Source of the DNA: CBFGTJ01 sp965651815
GTDB taxonomy: Bacteria > Actinomycetota > Acidimicrobiia > Acidimicrobiales > Microtrichaceae
Assembly: GCA_965651815.1 (NCBI GenBank)
Contig: CBFGTJ010000124.1
Coordinates: 1 to 9,459 of the forward strand
Direction of reading: 5' to 3'
Length of the DNA stretch: 9,459 bases
Position numbers and translations under genes: made by a program. Below the pieces are notes generated by a model. The model was given only the letters and a program-made list of their open reading frames with translations. It did not search any database and was not told the origin of the DNA. Positions within the stretch are counted from its first letter, which is position 1; every line of letters begins with the position of its first letter. Positions 1 through 6,041 of this stretch are shown in pieces.

Positions 1-21
1 CGCCACGAGCGCGAGCACTGA

Positions 22-234
22 TTCGTTGAAGTCCTGGTCGAGCTCGCCAGCCACCCCGGCAAGGTGTTCTCCCGGGAGGACCTGCTCGAGAAGGTGTGGG
101 GCCACGGCGTGTTCGGCGACGGGCGGCTCGTCGACGTCCACATCCGCCGCCTGCGCACCAAGGTCGAGACCGACCCCGCACACCCGCGCCACGTCGTCAC
201 CGTGAGGGGGCTGGGGTACAAGCTCCAGCCGTGA
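22..234 (+). CDS. mtrA: OmpR-family response regulator, C-terminal DNA-binding domain (MtrA-like), partial
   Basis: This is the end of a two-component response regulator: about 70 residues of the winged-helix (Trans_reg_C) DNA-binding domain. What is seen: a helix reading VELASHPGKVFSREDLLEKV, then a recognition-helix segment LVDVHIRRLRTKVE and the closing beta-hairpin VVTVRGLGYKL, all hallmarks of OmpR/PhoB-type regulators. The ending closely resembles mycobacterial MtrA as I remember it. The receiver domain lies outside the window. The sensor kinase starts 10 nt after the stop, so it is the likely cognate partner. Oddity: the frame is blocked by TGA at 19-21, and the first ~30 bases do not encode the expected LTxxEF segment of the family, so the 5' edge is probably damaged sequence or a contig end rather than a natural gene start. 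The family is certain; the MtrA name rests on context. Confidence 0.85.
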   Translation, partial: FVEVLVELASHPGKVFSREDLLEKVWGHGVFGDGRLVDVHIRRLRTKVETDPAHPRHVVTVRGLGYKLQP

Positions 235-244
235 CCACGACCCG

Positions 245-1894
245 ATGAGCGCCGACGCACCCCGCGACCAGCCGGAGCGAGAGCACGCGGCGCCGCGCTA
301 CGAGATCGAGGGCATCCGGTTCGGCCTGCGCGGCCGCATCACCCTCGCCGTCGCGCTCGTCGGCCTGTTCCTCTCCGTGGTCCTGTCGTTCACCACGCTG
401 ACCGTCGCCCAGGACACGCTGCTCGACAAGCGGGAGGAGGGGCTCACCGCGCGCATCGCCGCGAACTCGGCGACGATCCGGGGCAACGTCACCAACGCCG
501 ACCCGTCGGAGCTGCAGACGCTGCTCAGCTCGCTGCCCGACGGCGGCATCCCGTCGCTCGTGTCCCTCGACGGGGGCCGCGGCCCGGTCACCGTCAGCGT
601 CGACGCCCGCTACGGGGTGGAGTCGCTGCCGCCCGAGCTGCGCAGCAAGGTGGTCGAGGACCGCGAGCCCGCCATGATGCGCTTCGCGACCGACGCGGGG
701 ACGCTGCTCGCCGCCGGGGTCCCGATCCCCGACACCGAGCTGTTCTACTTCGAGGTGACGCCGCTGTACGACGTCGACACCGCGATCCGCACGCTGCGTG
801 TCACGCTGATCGGCGCGACGCTCGCCGCGACGGTCGTCGCGATGATGCTGGGGTTCTGGTCCAGCCGCTACGCGCTGCGGCCGCTGAAGCGCATCGGCGA
901 GGCCGCCGAGTCGGTCGCGATGGGGCAGCTCGACACCCGCATCGACTACGACGCGTACGCCGCGGACGTCGACCTCGCACCGCTGGTCGCGAACTTCAAC
1001 GGCATGGTCTCCGCGCTGCAGGACCGCATCGACCGCGACGCCAGGTTCGCGAGCGACGTCAGCCACGAGCTCCGCTCCCCGCTCACGACGCTCAACGCGT
1101 CGATCGAGGTGCTGGCCAACAACCGCGACGAGCTGCCCGAGCGTGCCCAGCAGGCCCTCGACCTGCTGCGCCTCGACATGCGCCGGTTCACCCAGCTGGT
1201 CGAGGACCTGCTCGAGATCTCCCGCTTCGACGCCGGGGCGGTCCGCCTCGAGCTGGACGACGTGCACCTGGTGCCGACGGTGGAGGCCGCGGTGCGCGCC
1301 GCGTCCGACGAGCCGATCCCGGTCGAGGCCGAGCCCGGCCTGGAGCACCTGGTCGTCGCGTGCGACAAGCGGCGCCTGATGCGGATCCTCGCCAACTTCC
1401 TCGACAACGCCCGCAAGTACGCGGACGGCGCGACCGGCGTGTACGTGGAGAGCCACGGCGCGGACGACATCGGGCCGGCGCCGACCGTGCGCATCGCCGT
1501 CGAGGACAACGGCCCCGGCGTGCCCGAGTCCGAGCGCGCCCGCATCTTCGACCGGTTCAACCGCGGCGACCAGGGCGGCAGCCGCGGCACCGACGCCGGC
1601 GTCGGGCTGGGGCTCGCGCTCGCCGCGGAGCACGCACGGCTGCAGGGCGGCCGCGTGTGGGTCGAGGACCGCCACGACGGGGGCCAGGGCGCCCGATTCG
1701 TGATCGAGCTGCCGATGATCGCCCCGCACGAGGAGCGCGACGACGAGGAGCCGACCGACCTCGCCTCGATCACGCCGGAGGAGGCCGAGTCGCTGGCGCT
1801 CACCGGTGAGCTGCCCGCGATCCGCATGGAACAGCGGACCGAGCCGCCGCGCACGATCACCGAGCGGCACGAAGCCGGCACGGAGCGGACGTGA
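245..1894 (+). CDS. mtrB: MtrB-like sensor histidine kinase
   Basis: Membrane sensor kinase expected to phosphorylate the upstream regulator. Order of parts in 549 residues: short cytoplasmic N-terminus; TM1 about 32-54; extracytoplasmic sensor region about 56-180; TM2 about 186-206; HAMP about 207-260; HisKA with the H-box SDVSHELRSPL (phospho-acceptor His274); HATPase_c with N-box ANFLDNARKY (383-392), G1 DNGPGVP (421-427), F-box IFDRFNRGD and G2 GVGLGL (452-457). All catalytic boxes are intact. Length and layout fit MtrB (about 550-570 residues). After the ATPase domain there is an acidic, probably disordered tail of about 55 residues rich in Glu/Asp. ATG 245 is the only start available, because an in-frame stop lies at 203-205; no good Shine-Dalgarno precedes it, so it may be translated by coupling to the regulator stop 10 nt upstream. 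Neighbours on both sides support the MtrAB-LpqB arrangement. The signal sensed is not visible. Confidence 0.93.
   Translation: MSADAPRDQPEREHAAPRYEIEGIRFGLRGRITLAVALVGLFLSVVLSFTTLTVAQDTLLDKREEGLTARIAANSATIRGNVTNADPSELQTLLSSLPDGGIPSLVSLDGGRGPVTVSVDARYGVESLPPELRSKVVEDREPAMMRFATDAGTLLAAGVPIPDTELFYFEVTPLYDVDTAIRTLRVTLIGATLAATVVAMMLGFWSSRYALRPLKRIGEAAESVAMGQLDTRIDYDAYAADVDLAPLVANFNGMVSALQDRIDRDARFASDVSHELRSPLTTLNASIEVLANNRDELPERAQQALDLLRLDMRRFTQLVEDLLEISRFDAGAVRLELDDVHLVPTVEAAVRAASDEPIPVEAEPGLEHLVVACDKRRLMRILANFLDNARKYADGATGVYVESHGADDIGPAPTVRIAVEDNGPGVPESERARIFDRFNRGDQGGSRGTDAGVGLGLALAAEHARLQGGRVWVEDRHDGGQGARFVIELPMIAPHEERDDEEPTDLASITPEEAESLALTGELPAIRMEQRTEPPRTITERHEAGTERT
1882..1885 (+). promoter_or_regulatory. 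Shine-Dalgarno GGAG for the GerMN lipoprotein gene
   Basis: GGAG lies 8 nt before ATG 1894. This spacing favours ATG 1894 over the adjacent GTG 1891. The ATG overlaps the kinase TGA by one base (TGATG), indicating translational coupling within the operon. Confidence 0.6.
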
Positions 1895-2556
1895 TGGGTT
1901 GCTCGAGGTGCCGCATCGGCATCGCCGCGCTCGCCGCGCTGGCGTGTGCGCTCAGCGCGTGCGGGGTCTCGGTGGACGAGTCGCCCCGCCCCCTGCAGCT
2001 GCCCACGACGTCGACGACCGTGTCGCCGACCCCGCCGACGGGTGCGTTCGAGACGGTGCTCTACTACGTCGCCGAGGGGGACCTCCTCCCCGTGGTGCGC
2101 GACCTGCCGGACCGGACGCTCGAGACGATCCTCGCCGCGCTGTTGGACCCCCCGTCGGGCACCCCTCCGGGGCTGGGCACGTCGATCCCCTCGGGGACGA
2201 CGCTGCTCGGCCTGCAACGGGACCGAAAGACGATCGCGGTCAACCTGTCCGAGCCGTTCCAGAACGTGGTCGGCCAGTCGCGCCAGCAGGCGATCGGCCA
2301 GATCGTGCTGACCGTCACCGAGCTCGCCGACATCGAGCGGGTCCGGTTCCTGATCGAGGGCGAGCCGGTCTCGGTCAGCTCACCGGTGCGCGGCGACGCC
2401 GAGCTCGTCGACGCGTGCGACTTCCGGTCGATGCTCGCGAGCGTCGGCGAGGCGGTGGACCGCTTCGAGCACATCCCGACCGCGGCGCTGATCCAGCTGA
2501 TCGACCGGATCGACGAGCTGGAGCGGGAGTGCTCGCCGCCGCTGGCGCCGTCCTGA
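1894..2556 (+). CDS. GerMN-domain lipoprotein (short LpqB-like)
   Basis: Predicted lipoprotein of 220 residues, probably anchored on the outer face of the membrane. The N-terminus has positive charges (R5, R7), a hydrophobic Ala/Leu core and a lipobox LSAC with the lipidated Cys at residue 23. A Thr/Pro/Ser-rich linker follows. From about residue 53 to 155 comes a GerMN (sporulation/spore-germination) domain: a strand ETVLYYV, the segment LETILAALLDPP, then IAVNLSEPF and a helix QQAIGQIVLTVTEL, and a strand VRFLIEGEPV. A C-terminal helical segment of about 60 residues closes it. In mycobacteria and streptomycetes the gene after mtrB is lpqB, a lipoprotein of about 580 residues in which GerMN is followed by a beta-propeller-like region and which modulates MtrB. 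Here only the GerMN part exists, with no frameshift visible, so it looks like a natural minimal version. Role in controlling the kinase is inferred from position and domain. Confidence 0.88.
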   Translation: MGCSRCRIGIAALAALACALSACGVSVDESPRPLQLPTTSTTVSPTPPTGAFETVLYYVAEGDLLPVVRDLPDRTLETILAALLDPPSGTPPGLGTSIPSGTTLLGLQRDRKTIAVNLSEPFQNVVGQSRQQAIGQIVLTVTELADIERVRFLIEGEPVSVSSPVRGDAELVDACDFRSMLASVGEAVDRFEHIPTAALIQLIDRIDELERECSPPLAPS

Positions 2557-2570
2557 CCGGCGCCGGTCAG
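2553..2570. terminator. 18-bp perfect palindrome at convergent gene ends, possible bidirectional terminator
   Basis: CTGACCGGCGCCGGTCAG is its own reverse complement. The TGA of the lipoprotein gene (2554-2556) and the TGA of pfkA (2567-2569, - strand) sit symmetrically inside it. As RNA it could form a 7-bp GC-rich stem with a GCGC loop from either strand. No T-tract follows on either side, so this is not a classical intrinsic terminator; its role is inferred from position. Confidence 0.5.
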
Positions 2571-3604
2571 CGGGCGAAGAACGGCTTGGCGACGGTCTCG
2601 TAGAAGTCGATGTCGACGCCCTGGGGCTCGTCGACCTCGGCCTCCTCGAGGCCGACCAGCACGATCTGGTCGCTGCGCAGCGCGACCATCGACCCCCACT
2701 TGCCGGCGGCCGCCGCGTCCGCCGCGGCGATCCCGTAGCGCGACGCGAGCACGCGGTCGAACGCCGTGGGGGTCCCGCCCCGCTGGATGTACCCGAGGGT
2801 GGTCACCCGGGTCTCGATCCCGGTGCGCCCCTCGATCTCCTCGCCGATCCGCTGGCCGATCCCGCCGAGCCGCTGATGGCCGAACCGGTCGACCTCGTAC
2901 TCGGGCATCTCCATCGTCCCGGGCACCGGCAGCGCGCCTTCGGCCACGACGACGATCGACGCGTAGTCGTTGCCGGCGTGGCGCCGCTCGATGGCGGCGC
3001 ACACCTGCTCGATGTCGAAGGGGACCTCGGGGATCAGGGTCATCGCCGCGCCGCCGGCCAGACCGGCCCGCACCGCGATGTGCCCGGTGTGGCGGCCCAT
3101 CACCTCGACGACCATGACCCGGTCGTGCGCCTCCGCGGTGGTGTGCAGCCGGTCGATCGCCGCGGTCGCGACGTGCAGCGCCGTGTCGAACCCGAACGAC
3201 AGCTCGGTGGCGGCGATGTCGTTGTCGATCGTCTTCGGCACGCCGATGCAGGGGATGCCGTCCCGCTGCAGGTCGTACGCGGCGCGCAGCGACCCGTCGC
3301 CGCCGATCACGACGAACCCGTCGAGGCGGTGCCGCTCGATCGCGGCCCGCACGAGGTCCACCCCGTCGTCGCGCTGGTACGGCTGCACCCGTGACGTGCC
3401 GAGGATGGTGCCGCCGCGGGGCAGGATGCCGCGGCACCGCTCGACGTCGAGCGGGACGTAGTCGTCCTCGAGCACGCCGCGCCACGCGTCGCGGAACCCG
3501 ACGATCTCGCCGTGGTGCACGCGCTCCACCTTGCGCACGAGGGCCCGGATCACCGCGTTGAGCCCTGGGCAGTCGCCTCCGGAGGTCAGTACACCGACTC
3601 GCAT
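2567..3604 (-). CDS. pfkA: 6-phosphofructokinase (PFK, PKTIDND type)
   Basis: Phosphorylates fructose 6-phosphate to fructose 1,6-bisphosphate, the committed step of glycolysis. The 345-residue protein opens with the nucleotide-binding GVLTSGGDCPGLNA (4-17), has RGGTILGTSR (63-72), GGDGS (101-105), the catalytic PKTIDND (123-129, base Asp127), MGRHTG (169-174) and the substrate-binding GYIQRGGTP near the C-terminus. Start: ATG 3604, because family members begin MRxGVLTSGG; the frame stays open 18 codons further upstream but that stretch is Arg-rich and family-unlike. A -10 box TAGCCT lies 7 nt before this ATG and there is no Shine-Dalgarno, suggesting a leaderless mRNA. Phosphoryl donor: Gly104 is the ATP-type residue, while Lys124 is the residue typical of pyrophosphate-dependent and related group III enzymes, so ATP is likelier but PPi cannot be dismissed. 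Transcribed divergently from glpK, 80 bp away, and convergent with the lipoprotein gene. Confidence 0.95.
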   Translation of the reverse strand: MRVGVLTSGGDCPGLNAVIRALVRKVERVHHGEIVGFRDAWRGVLEDDYVPLDVERCRGILPRGGTILGTSRVQPYQRDDGVDLVRAAIERHRLDGFVVIGGDGSLRAAYDLQRDGIPCIGVPKTIDNDIAATELSFGFDTALHVATAAIDRLHTTAEAHDRVMVVEVMGRHTGHIAVRAGLAGGAAMTLIPEVPFDIEQVCAAIERRHAGNDYASIVVVAEGALPVPGTMEMPEYEVDRFGHQRLGGIGQRIGEEIEGRTGIETRVTTLGYIQRGGTPTAFDRVLASRYGIAAADAAAAGKWGSMVALRSDQIVLVGLEEAEVDEPQGVDIDFYETVAKPFFAR

Positions 3605-3611
3605 GAGGGTC

Positions 3612-3617
3612 AGGCTA
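3612..3617 (-). promoter_or_regulatory. -10 box of pfkA (leaderless promoter)
   Basis: On the - strand TAGCCT is followed by exactly 7 nt and then ATG 3604. That places the transcription start at or next to the A of the start codon. I see no recognisable -35 hexamer at 16-19 nt upstream. Confidence 0.55.
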
Positions 3618-3670
3618 CGTCGCGCCCGGCGACGGACCGTGGCCACACCGGCCGACACGGCGCGCGGCGG

Positions 3671-3676
3671 TAGGTT
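3671..3676 (+). promoter_or_regulatory. -10 box of glpK (leaderless promoter)
   Basis: TAGGTT is followed by 8 nt and then ATG 3685, placing transcription start at the initiation codon. No Shine-Dalgarno and no clear -35 box are seen. It is back-to-back with the pfkA promoter. Confidence 0.55.
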
Positions 3677-3684
3677 GTCGGCCC

Positions 3685-5241
3685 ATGGCAGCGGAAGCCA
3701 CTGGGAACGGAGCAGGCGCCGACGCCGCGGGAGGGTCCGGGCCGATCGTCGTGGCGATCGACGCGGGCACCACCGGCGTACGGGCGTTCGCGGTCGACGG
3801 CGACGGCACCCCGGTGGGGCGGGCCTACCGGGAGTTCACGCAGCACTTCCCCGAGCCGGGGTGGGTCGAGCACGACCCCACCGAGATCTGGGACACGACG
3901 CGGGCGGTGCTCGCCGAGCTGTGCGGGGAGCTCGACCGGCCGGTCGCGGCGATCGGCATCACCGACCAGCGCGAGACGGTCGTGGCGTGGGACCGCCGCA
4001 CCGGAGCGCCGCGCCACCGGGCCATCGTGTGGCAGGACCGGCGCACCGCGGGACGCTGCGACGAGCTGCGCGAGGCGGGCGAGCTGGAGCGGGTGCGCGA
4101 GCTCACCGGCCTGGTGCTCGACCCCTACTTCTCGGCCACGAAGTTCGAGTGGCTGCTCGGGCCCGGGGGCGTGCAGGCCGACGACGACCTCGTGCTCGGC
4201 ACGATCGACAGCTGGCTCGTGTGGCAGCTCACCGGCGGGGCCGAGCACGTCACCGACCCGTCGAACGCGAGCCGGACGATGCTGTACGACCTGAGGTCGG
4301 GGGCCTGGTCCGAGGAGCTGTGCGACCTGTTCGGGGTGCCGATGCGGGCGCTGCCCGAGGTGCGCCCCTCCGCGGGGACCTTCGGCACGACGGTCGAGGG
4401 GTGCGGGGCGCCCGCGGGCGTGCCGATCTCGGGCATCGCCGGGGACCAGCAGGCGGCGCTGTTCGGCCAGGCGTGCATCCGGCCGGGCATGGCGAAGAAC
4501 ACCTACGGCACGGGGTCGTTCGTGCTGATGAACGTCGGCGACACCTGCCCCCCTCCGACCGAGGGGCTGCTCACCACCGTCGCCTGGGCGCTGCCCGCCG
4601 CGGTGCTCGGCACCTCGGGCAGCGGCACGGTCACGCACTACGCGCTCGAGGGGTCGATCTTCGTGACCGGCGCGGCGGTGCAGTGGCTGCGCGACGGGCT
4701 CGGCATCATCGCCGAGGCGCCGGAGATCGGCCCGCTCGCCGAGACCGTCGAGGACACCGGCGGGCTGATGATCGTGCCGGCGTTCACCGGGCTCGGCTCC
4801 CCCTACTGGGACCCCTACGCACGGGGGACGATCCTGGGCATCAGTCGGGGGGTCGGCAGGGCGCACCTGGCGCGGGCGGTGGTCGAGTCGATGGCGTACC
4901 AGACCCGCGACGTGGTCGACGCGATGACCCGGGCGTCCGGCGCCCCGATCGACGAGCTGCGCGTCGACGGTGGGGCCGCGGCGATGGACCTGCTGCTGCG
5001 GATCCAGGCCGACCAGCTGGGCGTGCCGGTCGCCCGGGCGGCGGTGGCGGAGACCACCGCGCTCGGCGCCGCCTACCTCGCCGGGCTCGGCGCGGGCGTG
5101 TGGTCGACCGCCGAGGAGGTCAGCGCCCGCTGGAAGGCCGACGCGGTGGTCCAGCCGTCCGAGGACCGCACCGCGGCCGACGCCGGGTTCGCGATGTGGT
5201 GCCGTGCGGTGGAGCGCTCACGGGGGTGGGCGACGGGCTGA
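3685..5241 (+). CDS. glpK: Glycerol kinase (FGGY family)
   Basis: ATP-dependent phosphorylation of glycerol to sn-glycerol 3-phosphate, the cytoplasmic step that traps glycerol and feeds dihydroxyacetone phosphate or lipid synthesis. At 518 residues it is slightly longer than E. coli GlpK (about 500) because of a Gly/Ala-rich N-terminal extension of about 19 residues. Seen: DAGTTGVRA (26-34, the phosphate loop, with family-consensus Q and SS replaced by A and GV), glycerol-site residues in DQRET (94-98), IVWQDRR (114-120) and YFSATK (148-153), catalytic GDQQ with Asp254, then NTYGTGSF, YALEGSIF, FTGLGSPYWDPYARG and LRVDGGAAAMD. All substrate contacts are conserved. The loop matching the fructose-1,6-bisphosphate site of the E. 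coli enzyme lacks its Arg (Gly245 here), so FBP inhibition may be absent. No glycerol facilitator, dehydrogenase or glpR lies beside it; pfkA is divergent. Confidence 0.96.
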   Translation: MAAEATGNGAGADAAGGSGPIVVAIDAGTTGVRAFAVDGDGTPVGRAYREFTQHFPEPGWVEHDPTEIWDTTRAVLAELCGELDRPVAAIGITDQRETVVAWDRRTGAPRHRAIVWQDRRTAGRCDELREAGELERVRELTGLVLDPYFSATKFEWLLGPGGVQADDDLVLGTIDSWLVWQLTGGAEHVTDPSNASRTMLYDLRSGAWSEELCDLFGVPMRALPEVRPSAGTFGTTVEGCGAPAGVPISGIAGDQQAALFGQACIRPGMAKNTYGTGSFVLMNVGDTCPPPTEGLLTTVAWALPAAVLGTSGSGTVTHYALEGSIFVTGAAVQWLRDGLGIIAEAPEIGPLAETVEDTGGLMIVPAFTGLGSPYWDPYARGTILGISRGVGRAHLARAVVESMAYQTRDVVDAMTRASGAPIDELRVDGGAAAMDLLLRIQADQLGVPVARAAVAETTALGAAYLAGLGAGVWSTAEEVSARWKADAVVQPSEDRTAADAGFAMWCRAVERSRGWATG

Positions 5242-5255
5242 CGCACTCGTCCCGC

Positions 5256-5277
5256 GACGCTCCTCCCAGAGGGCGTC
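5256..5277. terminator. Hairpin between convergent glpK and ACT gene
   Basis: Arms GACGC-T-CCTC (5256-5265) and GAGGGCGTC (5269-5277) pair over 9 bp with one bulged T and a 3-nt loop CCA. It sits 14 nt after the glpK stop and touches the stop codon of the opposing ACT gene (5276-5278). No T-tract follows, so it is a weak candidate for a shared terminator. Confidence 0.4.
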
Positions 5278-5935
5278 ACGCGGGCTGCGCCCGGTCGAGC
5301 GCGTCCGGGCGCGCCGGTGCGGGATCGTCGAGCAGGTCGGCGAGGCCCTGCAGCACCTGCTGCTCCCTGCCTCGCAGCGGCGAGTGGGTGCGGGACACGA
5401 CGAGCGTCCCGGCGCCGCCGGGCAGCTCCGCCACCGCGAGCTCCGGGAGGTCGGGCGCGCCGTCCGCGGCGGCCGCCCCGAGCACGAAGGCGCACAACCA
5501 GCCCGGCTGGGGCACCTCGTGCCCGGACGCGGCGAGCACCTCACCCGCAGCAGGTTCGACCAGGGCCGCCCAGTCGCAGGACAGGAGGCGGACCGCGCCG
5601 TCGACGAGGGCCCGGTGGCGGTCGGCCTCGCAGGTCGCGGCGTGCACGCCGCGGGCCACCTCGAGCGCGACCACCGACGGGTCGCCGGGCGGCGAGTCGA
5701 GCGGGCGCACGTGCTCGACGTCAACCCCCTCGACCTCGCCGATCTCGGACAGGAGCAGCCCGACCAGGCCCTCGTCGGGCAGCTCGACCACGAGCTCGTC
5801 GATGGCCCGGCCCGCGCCGCGGTCGATGATGTCGATGCCGATGACGTCCCCCCTCACCGCACCGACCCGGGTCGCGACCGCGCCGAGGGCTCCCGGGCGG
5901 TCCTGGAGCCAGACGCGGAGGACGAAGGTCGCCAT
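5276..5935 (-). CDS. ACT-domain protein with probable GAF-like C-terminal half
   Basis: Probable small-molecule sensor of 219 residues with no enzymatic motif and no DNA-binding domain. Residues 1 to about 78 form an ACT domain: first strand ATFVLRVWL, the hallmark DRPGALG turn (12-18), a helix, the strand DVIGIDIID, then AIDELVVELP and a last helix and strand ending VEHVRPL. ACT domains usually bind amino acids. Residues about 95-215 resemble a GAF domain: a helical lead-in, CDWAALVEPAAGEVLAASG, two further strands, and a final helix after the loop SPLRGREQQVLQGLADLL. The GAF call is by eye and less secure than ACT. Start: ATG 5935 begins the ACT strand and follows a -10 box by 7 nt; longer in-frame starts (to 6175) run through the divergent tetR promoter and tetR itself. 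It has no membrane segment, so is cytosolic. Divergent from tetR, which may control it. Exact function unknown. Confidence 0.85.
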   Translation of the reverse strand: MATFVLRVWLQDRPGALGAVATRVGAVRGDVIGIDIIDRGAGRAIDELVVELPDEGLVGLLLSEIGEVEGVDVEHVRPLDSPPGDPSVVALEVARGVHAATCEADRHRALVDGAVRLLSCDWAALVEPAAGEVLAASGHEVPQPGWLCAFVLGAAAADGAPDLPELAVAELPGGAGTLVVSRTHSPLRGREQQVLQGLADLLDDPAPARPDALDRAQPA

Positions 5936-5942
5936 GGCGGGA

Positions 5943-5948
5943 AAAGTA
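5943..5948 (-). promoter_or_regulatory. -10 box of the ACT-domain gene (leaderless promoter)
   Basis: On the - strand TACTTT is followed by 7 nt and ATG 5935. This is a local AT-rich patch in a very GC-rich background. No Shine-Dalgarno is present. Confidence 0.55.
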
Positions 5949-6003
5949 CAACCAGGATGTTTCCGCACGATGTCGCCGGGGTGACGGGCGGCAACCCCAG
6001 GAC

Positions 6004-6019
6004 TAGACCGGTCGGTCAA
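6004..6019. promoter_or_regulatory. Probable TetR operator (imperfect dyad)
   Basis: TAGACCGGTCGGTCAA matches its own reverse complement at 12 of 16 positions, with half-sites T(A/T)GACCG. The shape TAGACC-N4-GGTCTA is typical of TetR/AcrR operators such as that of NemR. It covers the expected -35 region of tetR (9 nt before the -10 box) and lies in the 106-bp spacer shared with the divergent ACT gene, so autorepression is likely and control of the ACT gene possible. Confidence 0.6.
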
Positions 6020-6028
6020 GGACGTTGG

Positions 6029-6034
6029 TAGCGT
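6029..6034 (+). promoter_or_regulatory. -10 box of tetR (leaderless promoter)
   Basis: TAGCGT is followed by 7 nt and then ATG 6042, placing the transcription start at the ATG. No Shine-Dalgarno is seen. Confidence 0.5.
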
Positions 6035-6041
6035 CGGGGCG

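Noticed and set aside
197..1870. A 557-codon open frame antisense to the sensor kinase
   Set aside because: It mirrors the whole kinase gene, is dominated by Arg, Gly, Asp, Val and His as expected of antisense GC-rich DNA, and shows no domain. The sense frame has every histidine kinase box in place.
2064..3485. A long - strand open frame covering pfkA out of frame and the lipoprotein antisense
   Set aside because: The same Arg-rich shadow composition, and pfkA in the neighbouring frame has all catalytic motifs.
3639..3646. GTGGCCAC palindrome in the pfkA-glpK spacer as a possible shared operator
   Set aside because: Only 8 bp and GC-rich, with no extension of the symmetry on either side. 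Palindromes of this length are expected often in such sequence.
3605..3658. An 18-residue N-terminal extension of PFK from the upstream in-frame ATG
   Set aside because: The extension is Arg-rich, unlike any PFK N-terminus, and would place the start upstream of the -10 box found just before ATG 3604.
3531..5984. An 817-codon + strand open frame spanning the pfkA start, glpK and the ACT gene
   Set aside because: It reads through three well-supported genes in the wrong frame or strand and is low-complexity Arg/Gly/Ala/Pro. It is a product of high GC reducing stop codons.
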